Assembly (NCBI RefSeq): GCF_014229645.1
Contig: NZ_JAATOD010000001.1
Span: 930,001 to 994,000, forward strand
DNA length: 64,000 bases
Direction: 5' to 3'
DNA from: Listeria swaminathanii
GTDB lineage: Bacteria > Bacillota > Bacilli > Lactobacillales > Listeriaceae
Position numbers and translations under genes: made by a program. Positions 54,888 through 64,000 of this stretch are shown one piece after another (the first letter of the stretch is position 1; each line of letters opens with the position of its first letter). The notes under the pieces are model-generated. The model did no database searches. It was not told the origin of the DNA and was given only the letters and a program-made list of their open reading frames with translations.

Positions 54888-54916
54888 TTCAAAAAGTTGC
54901 GAAAAATGGATATAAT
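54888..54916 (+). promoter_or_regulatory. Promoter upstream of xerC-hslV-hslU-codY
   Basis: TTCAAA (54888-54893), 17-base spacer, TATAAT (54911-54916). The 10-bp palindrome ATGTTAACAT follows near 54938, in the leader. Confidence 0.55.
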
Positions 54917-54972
54917 TATTGCAACGTGGATATTGTTATGTTAACATGATAGTGTTTGAGAGGTGTATACGC

Positions 54973-55875
54973 ATGACACAAGAGGGAAAGTTAGAGCAAC
55001 AATTTCTTGACTATCTTTACTCAGAACGAAATTATTCAGTGAACACAAGTACTGCTTATGAAAATGATTTACTCGATTTTCGCCGCTTCTTAAATGAACA
55101 AGCTATTACAACGTATCAGCAAGTTACTTTTCTAGATGTTCGAATTTATTTGACAGAATTAAAGCAAAAGTCTTTTTCTCGAACAACAGTAGCTAGGAAA
55201 ATTTCAAGTTTACGGAGTTTTTACACTTTTCTTTTAAGAGAGAATGTTATTACGGAAAATCCGTTTACCTATGTCTCACATGCAAAAAATCAGTTAAGGC
55301 TTCCCAAATTTTTCTATTCAGAAGAAATGGAAGCTTTGTTTCAAGTGGTTTATGAAGATAATGAAACGCTTACACTGCGGGATCGGGTATTGTTAGAAGT
55401 ACTATATGGGACTGGAATTCGGGTGAGTGAGTGTGCCGGGATACTTATGCCTGACTTAGATACATCTTATCAAGCTATTCTGATTCGCGGAAAAGGGAAT
55501 AAAGAGCGCTATGTGCCATTCGGTGTTTATGCGGAAGATGCAATAACGGATTATTTACCGAGTCGCACCGAGCTAATGACCCGATACAAAAAATCACATG
55601 ATGCGTTACTTGTAAACCATTACGGCGATCCGCTGACGACAAGGGGCATTAGATATTGTTTGACAAAAATAATTAGCAAAGCTTCATTAACTCGAAAAAT
55701 CCATCCCCATATGTTACGCCACACGTTTGCAACGGATTTGCTTAATAACGGGGCGGATATGCGGACGGTGCAGGAGTTGCTTGGACATGCTAGCTTATCA
55801 TCCACCCAGATATATACGCACGTGACAAAAGAGCATTTAAAGTCTACTTATATGAAACATCATCCGAGGGCTTAA
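54973..55875 (+). CDS. xerC: Tyrosine recombinase XerC/CodV
   Basis: 300 residues; resolves chromosome dimers at dif with XerD. SAM-like core-binding domain about 8-95 and catalytic domain with R150 (TGIRVSE), a lysine around 174 (RGKGNKER), H246-x-x-R249 (HMLRH), H272 (GHAS) and the nucleophile Y281 (TQIYTH). GAGAGGTG precedes ATG 54973; 18 earlier codons of open frame are ignored. First gene of the codV-clpQ-clpY-codY type operon. It is a housekeeping recombinase and not evidence of an integrated element. Confidence 0.95.
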   Translation: MTQEGKLEQQFLDYLYSERNYSVNTSTAYENDLLDFRRFLNEQAITTYQQVTFLDVRIYLTELKQKSFSRTTVARKISSLRSFYTFLLRENVITENPFTYVSHAKNQLRLPKFFYSEEMEALFQVVYEDNETLTLRDRVLLEVLYGTGIRVSECAGILMPDLDTSYQAILIRGKGNKERYVPFGVYAEDAITDYLPSRTELMTRYKKSHDALLVNHYGDPLTTRGIRYCLTKIISKASLTRKIHPHMLRHTFATDLLNNGADMRTVQELLGHASLSSTQIYTHVTKEHLKSTYMKHHPRA

Positions 55876-55895
55876 ATTTGGAGGAGGTTAAGGAA

Positions 55896-56435
55896 ATGGA
55901 ATTACATGCTACAACGATATTTGCAGTTCAACATGACGGAAAAGCGGCCATGGCTGGTGACGGTCAGGTAACGCTTGGGGAATCGGTTGTAATGAAACAC
56001 ACTGCCAAAAAGGTTCGCCGTCTTTTCCATGATAAAGTAATTGCGGGATTTGCAGGTTCGGTTGCAGACGCATTTACATTGTTTGAAAAATTCGAAGCAA
56101 AATTAAATGAATATAATGGTAACTTAGAAAGAGCATCTGTGGAACTCGCGCAACAATGGCGTAGTGATAGTGTTTTACGCAAGCTAGAAGCTATGTTAAT
56201 CGTGATGGATAAAGATACCTTACTTTTAGTTTCAGGCACTGGAGAAGTAATTGAACCAGATGATGGTATTTTAGCAATCGGTTCTGGTGGAAACTATGCG
56301 CTGGCAGCTGGACGCGCACTTAAAAGACACAACGGTGGTCAAATGGAAGCAAAAGATATTGCCCGCCACGCACTAGAGATTGCTTCGGAAATTTGTGTGT
56401 TTACGAATGATCATATTACTGTAGAAGAGCTTTGA
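55896..56435 (+). CDS. hslV: HslV/ClpQ protease subunit
   Basis: 179 residues, proteasome-like peptidase working with HslU. The family core [24 protein letters not shown] is preceded by only a few residues (MELH), so the threonine that is N-terminal in E. coli HslV is internal at T6/T7 here, as in the Bacillus ClpQ form. [17 protein letters not shown] and [16 protein letters not shown] are typical. AGGAGG is 8 bases before ATG 55896; the frame is open six codons further. The stop is 13 bases before hslU. Confidence 0.94.
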   Translation: MELHATTIFAVQHDGKAAMAGDGQVTLGESVVMKHTAKKVRRLFHDKVIAGFAGSVADAFTLFEKFEAKLNEYNGNLERASVELAQQWRSDSVLRKLEAMLIVMDKDTLLLVSGTGEVIEPDDGILAIGSGGNYALAAGRALKRHNGGQMEAKDIARHALEIASEICVFTNDHITVEEL

Positions 56436-56448
56436 AGGAGTGGTTAAT

Positions 56449-57858
56449 TTGACAAATTTAACGTTAATGAACCAGTTGACACCAAAGCAAATTGTCGAAA
56501 AACTGGATCAATATATTATTGGACAAACCGGCGCAAAAAAATCTGTTGCAGTAGCACTAAGAAATCGCTATCGTAGACAATTGATGGATGAGTCTATCCG
56601 TGACGAAATTATTCCGAAAAATATCTTGATGATTGGCCCAACTGGTGTCGGTAAAACGGAAATAGCACGCCGCATTGCAAAAATAGTTCGTGCTCCGTTT
56701 TCTAAAGTAGAGGCTACTAAATTTACGGAAGTTGGCTATGTAGGTCGTGACGTGGAATCGATGGTTCGTGATTTAGTCGAAGTATCCGTTCGCTTAGTAA
56801 AAGAAGAAAAAATGCAATTAGTTCGCGTGAAAGCAGAAAAAAATGCGGAAAAACGATTAATTAAACTTCTAGCACCAAGCCAAAAGAAAAAGCAAACAAC
56901 ATCGCAAAATCCATTAGAAGCCCTTTTTGGCGGTATGAATCAACCGGATGAACCTGCTGAGGAAGAAGTAGATCAAGAATTAAAAAATAAACGAAGCCAA
57001 ATCGAATGGCGTCTTCAAAATGGTGAGCTTGATGATGAAATAGTAACTGTAGAAGTGAAAGAGCAGCAAAATCCAATGTTCGATATGATGCGTGGCACGG
57101 GGATGGACCAAATGAATGGCATGCAAGATGCGCTTTCTGGCATGTTCCCAGCGAAAAAGAAAAAACGCAAAGTAACCGTTCGTGAAGCGAAGAAAATTCT
57201 CTTTGAAGATGAAGCATCTAAATTGATTGATGCCGATGAACTTGCCGCTGAAGGTATTCACCGTGCGGAACAAATGGGGATAATTTTCATTGACGAAATT
57301 GATAAAATCGCTAGCAAAGAAGGCGGCGGAAATGCGCAAGTTTCACGTGAAGGTGTCCAAAGAGATATTCTTCCAATCGTGGAGGGGTCGCAAATTTCCA
57401 CTAAATATGGTACAGTCAACACGGAGTACATTTTATTCATCGCGGCTGGAGCATTTCATATGTCTAAACCAAGTGACTTGATTCCAGAACTTCAAGGTCG
57501 TTTTCCAATTAGAATTGAGCTGGACAAATTAACACAAGAAGATTTCTACAAAATCTTAACAGAACCAGACAATGCCCTAATTAAACAATACAAAGCTTTA
57601 CTGAAAACAGAAGGAATTGACTTGATTTTCACCAAAGAAGCTGTAGAAAGAATTGCTGAGATTGCATTCCAAGTTAATCAAGATTCAGATAATATCGGAG
57701 CAAGAAGACTTCATACCATTTTAGAAAAATTACTAGAAGATTTACTATTCGAGGCACCAGAAATCAATATGGAATCTATAAAAGTAACTGAAAACTATGT
57801 TAATGAAAAACTTGCACCAATTATGAAGAATAAAGATTTAACACAATTTATTTTATAA
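56449..57858 (+). CDS. hslU: HslU/ClpY ATPase subunit
   Basis: 469-residue AAA+ unfoldase of the HslUV protease. Walker A GPTGVGKT at 63-70, [13 protein letters not shown], a long charged intermediate domain (about 120-250), Walker B IFIDEID, and the C-terminal [21 protein letters not shown] ending in the hydrophobic LTQFIL tail that docks into HslV. The frame opens at GTG 56440, but AAGGAG overlaps that codon and is 8 bases before TTG 56449, so TTG is chosen. Confidence 0.95.
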   Translation: MTNLTLMNQLTPKQIVEKLDQYIIGQTGAKKSVAVALRNRYRRQLMDESIRDEIIPKNILMIGPTGVGKTEIARRIAKIVRAPFSKVEATKFTEVGYVGRDVESMVRDLVEVSVRLVKEEKMQLVRVKAEKNAEKRLIKLLAPSQKKKQTTSQNPLEALFGGMNQPDEPAEEEVDQELKNKRSQIEWRLQNGELDDEIVTVEVKEQQNPMFDMMRGTGMDQMNGMQDALSGMFPAKKKKRKVTVREAKKILFEDEASKLIDADELAAEGIHRAEQMGIIFIDEIDKIASKEGGGNAQVSREGVQRDILPIVEGSQISTKYGTVNTEYILFIAAGAFHMSKPSDLIPELQGRFPIRIELDKLTQEDFYKILTEPDNALIKQYKALLKTEGIDLIFTKEAVERIAEIAFQVNQDSDNIGARRLHTILEKLLEDLLFEAPEINMESIKVTENYVNEKLAPIMKNKDLTQFIL

Positions 57859-57878
57859 AATACTAGGAGGATCTAATA

Positions 57879-58658
57879 ATGACTTTATTAGAAAAAACAA
57901 GAAAAATTAATGCTATGTTACAAAACGCTGCAGGAAAAACAGTAAACTTTAAAGAAATGGCTGATACATTAACAGATGTAATTGAAGCCAATACGTATAT
58001 CGTAAGCCGTAAAGGTAAATTACTTGGTTATTCTGAAGCATTACCAATCGAAAACGATCGTATGAAACAAATGCTAACAGAACGCCAATTTCCAGAAGAA
58101 TATACACAAAGCCTTTTCAATGTAGGCGAAACTTCTTCTAACTTAGAAGTATCAAGCCAATATACTGCTTTCCCAATCGAAAACAGCGAATTATTCACTA
58201 AAGGTTTAACAACTATCGTACCAATCGTTGGTGGCGGAGAGCGTCTTGGAACACTTATTCTATCTCGTTTAGAAAGCAATTTCACAGATGACGATTTGCT
58301 TTTAGCTGAATACGGTGGAACAGTTGTTGGAATGGAAATTTTGCATGAAAAAGCAGAAGAAATTGAAGAAGAAGCTCGTAGCCGTGCGGTTGTACAAATG
58401 GCAATTAGCTCACTTTCATACAGTGAATTAGAAGCAATTGAGCATATTTTTGACGAATTAAATGGTAAAGAAGGCCTTCTTGTTGCCTCTAAAATCGCGG
58501 ACCGTGTCGGCATTACACGTTCTGTCATCGTTAATGCGCTTCGTAAATTAGAAAGTGCTGGCGTTATTGATTCTCGTTCATTAGGAATGAAAGGTACATT
58601 TATCCGTGTATTAAATGATAAATTCCTTGTAGAACTAGAAAAATTGAAAAATAACTAA
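57879..58658 (+). CDS. codY: GTP- and branched-chain amino acid-sensing repressor CodY
   Basis: 259 residues. N-terminal GAF domain that binds isoleucine/valine (about 1-155) and a C-terminal winged helix (about 200-225, [20 protein letters not shown]). CodY represses adaptive genes in rich conditions and, in L. monocytogenes, also influences prfA. TAGGAGG precedes ATG 57879. Last gene of the xerC-hslV-hslU-codY operon, closed by a strong terminator. Confidence 0.98.
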   Translation: MTLLEKTRKINAMLQNAAGKTVNFKEMADTLTDVIEANTYIVSRKGKLLGYSEALPIENDRMKQMLTERQFPEEYTQSLFNVGETSSNLEVSSQYTAFPIENSELFTKGLTTIVPIVGGGERLGTLILSRLESNFTDDDLLLAEYGGTVVGMEILHEKAEEIEEEARSRAVVQMAISSLSYSELEAIEHIFDELNGKEGLLVASKIADRVGITRSVIVNALRKLESAGVIDSRSLGMKGTFIRVLNDKFLVELEKLKNN

Positions 58659-58666
58659 AAAAAATC

Positions 58667-58707
58667 AAAAAGCTCTCTCTGAAAATATTCGGGGAGAGCT
58701 TTTTTTG
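58667..58707 (+). terminator. Terminator after codY
   Basis: AAAAAGCTCTC / GAGAGCTTTTT arms, about 16-base loop, followed by T residues. Confidence 0.83.
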
Positions 58708-58761
58708 GCTTGCTTTGGTAAAATAAAAAAGAAGAACTAGTTGTGACTGGAGGAATTTGGA

Positions 58762-59181
58762 ATGGAAATTGCTGAAACAACCATTGAAGTGCGCTATGCT
58801 GAAACAGACCAAATGGGCGTTGTTTATCATAACAATTACCTTGTATGGATGGAAATTGGCCGAACAAGATTAATTGAAAAATTAGGTTTTCGTTATTTTG
58901 ATATGGAAGAAGCAGGTTATCTTTCTCCGGTATTAGATGTGCATATTCATTACGGAAAACCACTGCGATATGGACAAAAGGCAGTTGTAAAAACATGGAT
59001 AAAAGGGTATGATGGACTTCGTGTTACTTATGGTTATGAAATTTGCTATGAAGATACGAATGAAGTTGCAATTACAGGTGAAACGGAGCACGTATGTGTG
59101 ACGAAAGAAGACTTTCGCCCTGTATCGTTAAGAAGAACATTTCCGAATTGGCATAAAGCCTATCTAAAAGCTTTAGAATAA
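58762..59181 (+). CDS. Acyl-CoA thioesterase, YbgC/4HBT type
   Basis: 139 residues with the hot-dog thioesterase signature IEVRYAETDQMGVVYHNNYLVWMEIGRTRLIEKLG (catalytic Asp/Tyr/His region) and HIHYGKPLRYGQKAVVKT. It should hydrolyse acyl-CoA, but the substrate is unknown. GGAGG precedes ATG 58762. It starts a run of three closely spaced genes that ends at a terminator near 60.4 kb. Confidence 0.9.
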   Translation: MEIAETTIEVRYAETDQMGVVYHNNYLVWMEIGRTRLIEKLGFRYFDMEEAGYLSPVLDVHIHYGKPLRYGQKAVVKTWIKGYDGLRVTYGYEICYEDTNEVAITGETEHVCVTKEDFRPVSLRRTFPNWHKAYLKALE

Positions 59182-59202
59182 AAAAGACTGGTAGTGATAA
59201 AA

Positions 59203-59514
59203 ATGGCTTTTGGTGTAAAACGCGATGAAATGGAATTATGGAAAGAAAAAGCAGCTCGTGGGGAGATTGCAATTATCACGCATTACTGGCTCGATGATCG
59301 CTTCCCAGACTCGAAAACTGTAACCAAAGTTGCTTGTGTAGATTTGAAAAAACTGCAACAATGGGGAAAACAATATGGTTTAGCGCCAGATTGGATTGAT
59401 AACCGTCGAAAAAACTTTCCGCATTATGATTTGTTTGGCGAGATGCAATTAGTAGTACTGAAAAAAGAAAAAGCCTTTGAACAAATCGAGCGGTTTCATT
59501 TGGAGGAGAAATAA
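59203..59514 (+). CDS. YneQ-like small protein
   Basis: 103 residues. It matches B. subtilis YneQ as remembered: MAFGVKRDEMELWK start, IAIITHYWLDDRFPDSKTVTKVACVDL, QWGKQYGLAPDWIDNR, FPHYDLFGE. Function unknown. The frame opens at GTG 59194 without a good ribosome site; ATG 59203 gives the family N-terminus. It lies 21 bases after the thioesterase and 2 bases before the epimerase gene, so it is part of one transcript. Confidence 0.85.
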   Translation: MAFGVKRDEMELWKEKAARGEIAIITHYWLDDRFPDSKTVTKVACVDLKKLQQWGKQYGLAPDWIDNRRKNFPHYDLFGEMQLVVLKKEKAFEQIERFHLEEK

Positions 59515-59516
59515 CG

Positions 59517-60389
59517 ATGATTAAACTAGAAAATGAATTATTGCTTGTAGAAATGAAAACAGCAGGCGCTGAATTAACGCGTATTTTGCGCAAAGATACT
59601 GGACTTGAGTATTTGTGGAATGCGGATAGTAAATTTTGGGGACGTCATTCGCCAGTCTTATTCCCAACGGTTGGAAGACTAGTTGAGGATACTTACTTAG
59701 TAGATGGCAAGCCGTATCACTTAGGACAACATGGTTTCGCTCGTGACCGTGATTTTAAAGTAATGGAGCAAACGGAAAATTCGGTACGCTTTGAACTGGA
59801 TTCTGATGAAGATTCGTTAGCTATTTATCCTTACAAATTCAAATTATCTATTATTTATACAATCGAGAAAGATTCTGTAGCTGTTTCTTATGAAGTGGAA
59901 AACAGAGATGATAAACGCATTTACTTCTCTATCGGTGCACACCCGGCGTTTAATTTGCCACTAACTGAAGGTACTGCGTTTGAAGACTATTACTTGGACT
60001 TTGGAACAGAAGAAAACTTGGAAACACTTTGTTTAGAAGGGCCTTATCGTAGTGGAGCAATTGAAAAAGTGACGAGTGAGCCAGCAAGATATTTACCGCT
60101 GAGCTATGACTTATTTAAAAATGATGCGCTTATCTTTGAAGCGTTGAAACAAAAAGAAGTGACGATTAAGTCAGATAAAACGCCGCATTTTGTAAAAGTA
60201 AGCTTCCCGGAATTCCCGTTTGTGGGAATCTGGACGGCAAAAACAGGAACACCTTTCTTATGTATTGAACCGTGGTATGGCATTGCGGACGGTGCTGGAA
60301 AATCAGTTGAACTGCGAGATAAAGCGGGGATAGAACATTTAGAACCAGAAGCTGTTTTTGCATCGGAATATACAATTACAGTAGGATAA
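59517..60389 (+). CDS. Aldose 1-epimerase family protein
   Basis: 290 residues of the galactose mutarotase-like fold, LacX/YeaD-like branch. Marks: NADSKFWGRHSPVLFPTVGRL, HLGQHGFARDRDF with the catalytic histidine, SIGAHPAFNLPL with the second histidine, and CIEPWYGIADG. Substrate may be a hexose or hexose phosphate. GGAGGAG precedes ATG 59517, two bases after the preceding stop. A terminator follows. Confidence 0.9.
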   Translation: MIKLENELLLVEMKTAGAELTRILRKDTGLEYLWNADSKFWGRHSPVLFPTVGRLVEDTYLVDGKPYHLGQHGFARDRDFKVMEQTENSVRFELDSDEDSLAIYPYKFKLSIIYTIEKDSVAVSYEVENRDDKRIYFSIGAHPAFNLPLTEGTAFEDYYLDFGTEENLETLCLEGPYRSGAIEKVTSEPARYLPLSYDLFKNDALIFEALKQKEVTIKSDKTPHFVKVSFPEFPFVGIWTAKTGTPFLCIEPWYGIADGAGKSVELRDKAGIEHLEPEAVFASEYTITVG

Positions 60390-60392
60390 AGT

Positions 60393-60431
60393 AAAAACCC
60401 AGAAGAGCGAAAAGCATCTTCTGGGTTTTCT
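60393..60431. terminator. Bidirectional terminator between the epimerase gene and plsY
   Basis: AAAACCCAGAAGA / TCTTCTGGGTTTT arms (60394-60406, 60417-60429), 10-base loop, convergent genes on both sides. Confidence 0.85.
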
Positions 60432-61027
60432 TACATCCATTTTATTTTTGGTTCTTCTCCGTTACGGATACGGGTAATGTTAGCTCGGTGACGCCAGATA
60501 ACAAAAGTCGCGATACAAGCAACAAGAATAATTAAAATCCAATCTCCCATGAAAAAAGAAATAATTAATGCTGCAAGTGCTCCAATCATTGAGCTAAGCG
60601 ACACATATTTGCTAAGTTTCAGTGTAACCAAGAAGACTACGAGAGCAGCTACAAAGAGCAGTGGCGCATATGCTAGGATAACGCCGGCAGAAGTAGCAAC
60701 TGCTTTTCCACCACGGAACCCAGCAAAAAGCGGGAAACTATGGCCGATAATCGCAAATGCTCCAGTAAGTAGCCAGAAATGATGGTCTACGTTTAATTGG
60801 AAGAAATATGGAAGTAATGTTGCGACGGTCCCTTTTAAAATATCCATCACTGTAACGATACTACCAGCTTTGATCCCAAGCACTCGGAACGAATTCGTCG
60901 CGCCTAAGTTACCGCTACCGAACTCGCGAATATCTTTTTTGTAGAAAATTTTGCCAATCCATAAACCAGATGGTATAGAACCAATCACATAGGCTAATAA
61001 AGAAAGCAGAATTAAGTTAATTGTCAT
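60431..61027 (-). CDS. plsY: Glycerol-3-phosphate acyltransferase PlsY
   Basis: 198-residue membrane enzyme that acylates glycerol-3-phosphate from acyl-phosphate, first step of phospholipid synthesis. Five hydrophobic segments and the three PlsY motifs: SIPSG near the N-terminus with [27 protein letters not shown], and the third loop with [19 protein letters not shown] precedes ATG 61027; five extra upstream codons are ignored. It is divergent from the CoA-binding protein gene; parE follows that gene on the plus strand, an arrangement also seen in Bacillus. Confidence 0.95.
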   Translation of the reverse strand: MTINLILLSLLAYVIGSIPSGLWIGKIFYKKDIREFGSGNLGATNSFRVLGIKAGSIVTVMDILKGTVATLLPYFFQLNVDHHFWLLTGAFAIIGHSFPLFAGFRGGKAVATSAGVILAYAPLLFVAALVVFLVTLKLSKYVSLSSMIGALAALIISFFMGDWILIILVACIATFVIWRHRANITRIRNGEEPKIKWM

Positions 61028-61184
61028 TTTTAAACCCCTCAAGAAGAAATGTTGTTTTCCATAAAGAATTATAGCACAAAATGAAGAGAATTGGCTAAAT
61101 TGTTAGGACAAATCACGATGAAAAGTTGAAAAAACCGTAAAAATAGCTTATGATTAGAAAGAATAGTAGGGGGCGATTAGACGA

Positions 61185-61592
61185 ATGCAAAATCCAACAA
61201 AAGAAGAAATCCGACATATTTTAAAGCAGGCAAAAGTAATCGCAGTCGTTGGTTTGAGTGATAAGCCAGACCGCACAAGTTACCGTGTGAGCCAGATAAT
61301 GCAGCAAGCTGGATACAAAATTATACCAGTGAACCCTAATGCAGACGAAATTCTTGGCGAAAAAGCTGTTAAGAACTTAACGGATATCGAGGAACATGTT
61401 GATATTGTTAATGTCTTTCGTCGCTCAGAGTTTTTACCTGAAATAGCTAAGGCGTTTGACCAAATCGACGCAGACGTGTTTTGGGCACAACTTGGCATTA
61501 CTAATCAGGAAGCATTTGATTTTTTGACAGAAAAAGGATATCCTACTGTCATGGATTATTGCATTAAGGTTGCTTATCAAGAAATGGACTAA
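61185..61592 (+). CDS. CoA-binding domain protein (YccU type)
   Basis: 135 residues with a Rossmann-like CoA-binding fold: VIAVVGLSDKPDRTSYRVSQIMQQAGYKIIPVNP, DIVNVFRRSEFLPEIA and VMDYCIKVAY. Function unknown, conserved upstream of parEC in Bacillaceae (YneT in B. subtilis). GGGGGCG precedes ATG 61185. A terminator follows, so it is separate from parE. Confidence 0.9.
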   Translation: MQNPTKEEIRHILKQAKVIAVVGLSDKPDRTSYRVSQIMQQAGYKIIPVNPNADEILGEKAVKNLTDIEEHVDIVNVFRRSEFLPEIAKAFDQIDADVFWAQLGITNQEAFDFLTEKGYPTVMDYCIKVAYQEMD

Positions 61593-61613
61593 CAAAAACA
61601 CCATTTTTGACCG

Positions 61614-61646
61614 AAGCAGGTTCTTATAGCAGAGCCTGTTTTTTTA
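61614..61646 (+). terminator. Terminator after the CoA-binding protein gene
   Basis: GCAGGtTCT / AGAgCCTG stem with a short loop followed by TTTTTTT. Confidence 0.78.
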
Positions 61647-61773
61647 TGAAAAGGAATTTGTCACCAAACTATCACTTTATTAATTAGCTGGTTAATGCTA
61701 TTCTGATAAGGTGGTTTTAAGCGAATAACAACATAAAAGTTGTAGATTGACGGAATGAAGGGAGTTTTGAAAT

Positions 61774-63741
61774 ATGAATCGGAATGAGTATAATGATGAT
61801 TCTATTCAGGTGCTTGAAGGACTGGAAGCGGTCCGGAAACGCCCAGCGATGTATATTGGTTCAACCGATGTACGCGGGCTGCACCATTTAGTATATGAAA
61901 TAGTGGACAACTCGGTCGATGAGACCCTTGCAGGTTTTGGTAAGAAAATTGTTGTGACACTTCATGAGGATGGCAGTGTTAGTGTTAGCGATGAAGGTCG
62001 TGGGATGCCTGTTGGGATGCACAAAACAGGTAAATCTACGGTAGAAGTTATTTTAACCGTACTTCATGCTGGTGGTAAATTTGGCCAAGAAGGCGGATAT
62101 AAAACTAGTGGAGGACTCCACGGTGTTGGTTCATCCGTTGTAAATGCGCTCTCAGAATGGTTAGTTGTTACGATTAATCGTGATGGCGCAACCTATCAAC
62201 AAAAATTTAAAGACGGCGGAAAGCCAGATGGAACACTGAAAAAAATCGGGAAATCAAAAGCTACTGGGACAACAATTCGCTTTAAACCAGATCCAGCGAT
62301 TTTTCCAACTACTTCATTTAACTATGAAACATTATCTGAACGTCTAAGAGAATCTGCTTTCCTTTTAAAGGGCATGTTAATCGAATTAATTGATGAACGT
62401 GTAGGTATGGCAGAGGCTTTCCACTTTGAAGAAGGTGTGAAAAACTTTGTTGAATACATTAATGAAGGCAAAGATGTACTTCATCCAGTTGCTAGCTTTG
62501 AAGGAGAAAATGCGACCATTGAAGTAGAAATGGCGTTCCAATTCAATGATGGTTACTCTGAAAATATCTTGAGTTTCGTTAATAACGTTCGAACTCGCGG
62601 GGCAGGTTCCCACGAATCAGGTATGAAAGCTGCTATGACACGGATTTTCAATGATTATGCTCGTCGGGTGAATCTTTTAAAAGAAAAAGATAAAAACCTC
62701 GAAGGTAGCGATATTCGTGAAGGGTTATCCGCGGTACTTTCGATTCGTGTTCCAGAAAAAATTCTTCAATTCGAAGGACAAACGAAAGAAAAACTAGGGA
62801 CGCAGGAAGCTCGTCAGGCTGTTGATGCTGTAGTGGCGGAACATTTAGCTTACTTCCTTGCTGAAAACCCAGAAACAAGCTCACTTCTTGTTAAAAAGGC
62901 AGTTAAAGCCCGCGAAGCAAGAGAAGCTGCCAGAAAAGCGCGTGAAGAAACGCGTAATGGTAAGAAAAAGAAACGTTCCGAAACACTTCTTTCTGGAAAG
63001 TTAACGCCAGCGCAATCACGAAACCCTAACAAAAATGAACTTTACCTAGTCGAAGGAGACTCGGCGGGAGGATCAGCCAAACAAGGCCGAGACCGTCGTT
63101 TCCAAGCTATTTTGCCACTTCGAGGAAAAGTAATTAATACCGAAAAAGCAAAACTACAAGATATCTTAAAAAATGAAGAAATTAGTACGATTATCCATAC
63201 AGTTGGTGCGGGTGTTGGTACCGAGTTTGATGTCGAGGATTGTAACTATGATAAAGTAGTTATCATGACCGATGCGGATACCGATGGCGCCCACATTCAA
63301 GTATTGCTACTAACATTCTTCTATCGTTACATGCGTCCGCTTGTTGAAGCTGGTAAAGTATTCATTGCCTTACCACCACTTTACAAAGTCAGCCGCGGTT
63401 CCGGGAAAAAAGAAGTAATCGAATATGCCTGGACAGATGAAGAATTAGATTCTGCCATCCAAAAAATCGGTAAAGGCTACATGATCCAACGTTACAAAGG
63501 TCTTGGTGAGATGAATGCCGACCAACTTTGGGAAACAACGATGAATCCGGACACACGTACGTTAATTCGTGTGCGAGTGGACGATTCTGCGCGTGCTGAA
63601 CGCCGCGTGGCAACACTGATGGGTGATAAAGTAGAACCAAGACGTCAGTGGATTGAAAAGCATGTTGAGTTTTCTATGGAAGATAGCCAAAATATTTTAG
63701 AAAATGAAAACATGATGGTTGAGGAGGCGAAAGACATTTGA
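61774..63741 (+). CDS. parE: Topoisomerase IV subunit B
   Basis: 655 residues. GHKL ATPase domain (EIVDNSVDE at 42-50, [29 protein letters not shown]), transducer domain, and a TOPRIM domain from about 427 ([40 protein letters not shown]). The sequence context [20 protein letters not shown] indicates ParE rather than GyrB. AAGGGAG precedes ATG 61774. The stop overlaps the parC start. Confidence 0.96.
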   Translation: MNRNEYNDDSIQVLEGLEAVRKRPAMYIGSTDVRGLHHLVYEIVDNSVDETLAGFGKKIVVTLHEDGSVSVSDEGRGMPVGMHKTGKSTVEVILTVLHAGGKFGQEGGYKTSGGLHGVGSSVVNALSEWLVVTINRDGATYQQKFKDGGKPDGTLKKIGKSKATGTTIRFKPDPAIFPTTSFNYETLSERLRESAFLLKGMLIELIDERVGMAEAFHFEEGVKNFVEYINEGKDVLHPVASFEGENATIEVEMAFQFNDGYSENILSFVNNVRTRGAGSHESGMKAAMTRIFNDYARRVNLLKEKDKNLEGSDIREGLSAVLSIRVPEKILQFEGQTKEKLGTQEARQAVDAVVAEHLAYFLAENPETSSLLVKKAVKAREAREAARKAREETRNGKKKKRSETLLSGKLTPAQSRNPNKNELYLVEGDSAGGSAKQGRDRRFQAILPLRGKVINTEKAKLQDILKNEEISTIIHTVGAGVGTEFDVEDCNYDKVVIMTDADTDGAHIQVLLLTFFYRYMRPLVEAGKVFIALPPLYKVSRGSGKKEVIEYAWTDEELDSAIQKIGKGYMIQRYKGLGEMNADQLWETTMNPDTRTLIRVRVDDSARAERRVATLMGDKVEPRRQWIEKHVEFSMEDSQNILENENMMVEEAKDI

Positions 63742-64000
63742 CTAATCCAGAACAACATATCCAAGACTTAGCGCTAGAAGAAGTTATGGGCGACCGTTTT
63801 GGTAGATATAGTAAATATATTATTCAAGAACGTGCGCTTCCAGATGTTCGTGACGGACTGAAACCAGTACAACGTCGGATTTTATTCGCAATGAATGTCG
63901 AAGGAAATACATCCGAGAAAGGTTTCCGTAAATCTGCCAAAACAGTCGGAAACGTTATCGGTAATTACCATCCACATGGTGACTCTTCCGTTTATGAAGC
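63738..64000 (+). CDS. parC: Topoisomerase IV subunit A, N-terminal part
   Basis: The first 87 codons are present and the gene runs out of the window. Start is TTG 63738, overlapping the parE stop by 4 bases, with GAGGAGG 10 bases upstream. The peptide has [61 protein letters not shown], typical of ParC. The quinolone-resistance region reads [10 protein letters not shown] with the usual serine and glutamate, so no classical resistance substitution is seen there. Confidence 0.95.
   Translation, partial: MTNPEQHIQDLALEEVMGDRFGRYSKYIIQERALPDVRDGLKPVQRRILFAMNVEGNTSEKGFRKSAKTVGNVIGNYHPHGDSSVYE

Noticed and set aside
54973..55875. Integrase of a mobile element
   Set aside because: The tyrosine recombinase is in the conserved xerC-hslV-hslU-codY operon and is the chromosomal XerC.

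Overview
The window looks like a low-GC Firmicute chromosome of the genus Listeria (sensu stricto group). The core gene order mutS2-trxA-uvrC-lysC, racE-rph-rdgB, tig-clpX-sipX-sipY-sipZ-rbgA-rnhB-dprA-topA-trmFO-xerC-hslV-hslU-codY and plsY/parE-parC is the one I remember for Listeria, and the three tandem signal peptidases are a Listeria hallmark. Species cannot be fixed by eye. L. monocytogenes EGD-e, as I recall it, carries a trehalose operon near the Crp-like gene; none is present here, so this may be another species or lineage.

Region by region: 1-9.6 kb is core housekeeping (end of polX, DNA repair, thioredoxin, aspartokinase with an internal start for a beta subunit, glutamate racemase, RNase PH, ITPase, phosphodiesterase). 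A tRNA-Arg(TCT) at 9.7 kb marks the left border of an AT-rich accessory block that reaches about 24.4 kb. In order the block holds: an ankyrin-repeat gene on the minus strand; a thioester/Cna-B surface protein with an odd sorting motif; a Tn916-type sigma/helix-turn-helix pair (orf7/orf8-like) with no integrase; a run of small genes that look like immunity proteins without toxins (one unassigned, DUF2750, pentapeptide repeat, SUKH-3-like, Imm51-like); and two tandem paralogous LRR-MucBP-LPXTG internalin-like proteins whose promoters share a direct repeat. I read this as a decayed mobile island turned into a surface-protein and immunity locus.

24.5-36.8 kb is semi-core: DUF1254, YdeI-like and VOC proteins, a phosphoglycerate-mutase-like phosphatase behind a textbook MerR-type promoter, DbpA-like helicase, a small-RNA-like unit, a broken Nudix gene, an MFS transporter divergent from a Crp/Fnr regulator, a YitT-family membrane protein behind a uORF-plus-terminator leader, two tiny membrane proteins with strong ribosome binding sites, a Nudix hydrolase and a lysophospholipase.

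36.8-42.3 kb has proBA, a GYF_2-PrsW membrane protease, two XRE regulators flanking a long perfect operator palindrome, and a secreted matrixin-like metalloprotease followed by a lipoprotein. 42.6-64 kb is the long core cluster of protein folding, proteolysis, secretion, ribosome assembly, DNA processing and topology, ending inside parC. Many start sites were moved inward from the longest reading frame because the Shine-Dalgarno sequence lies inside it; these choices are given per gene. Regulatory and RNA calls are visual and untested.
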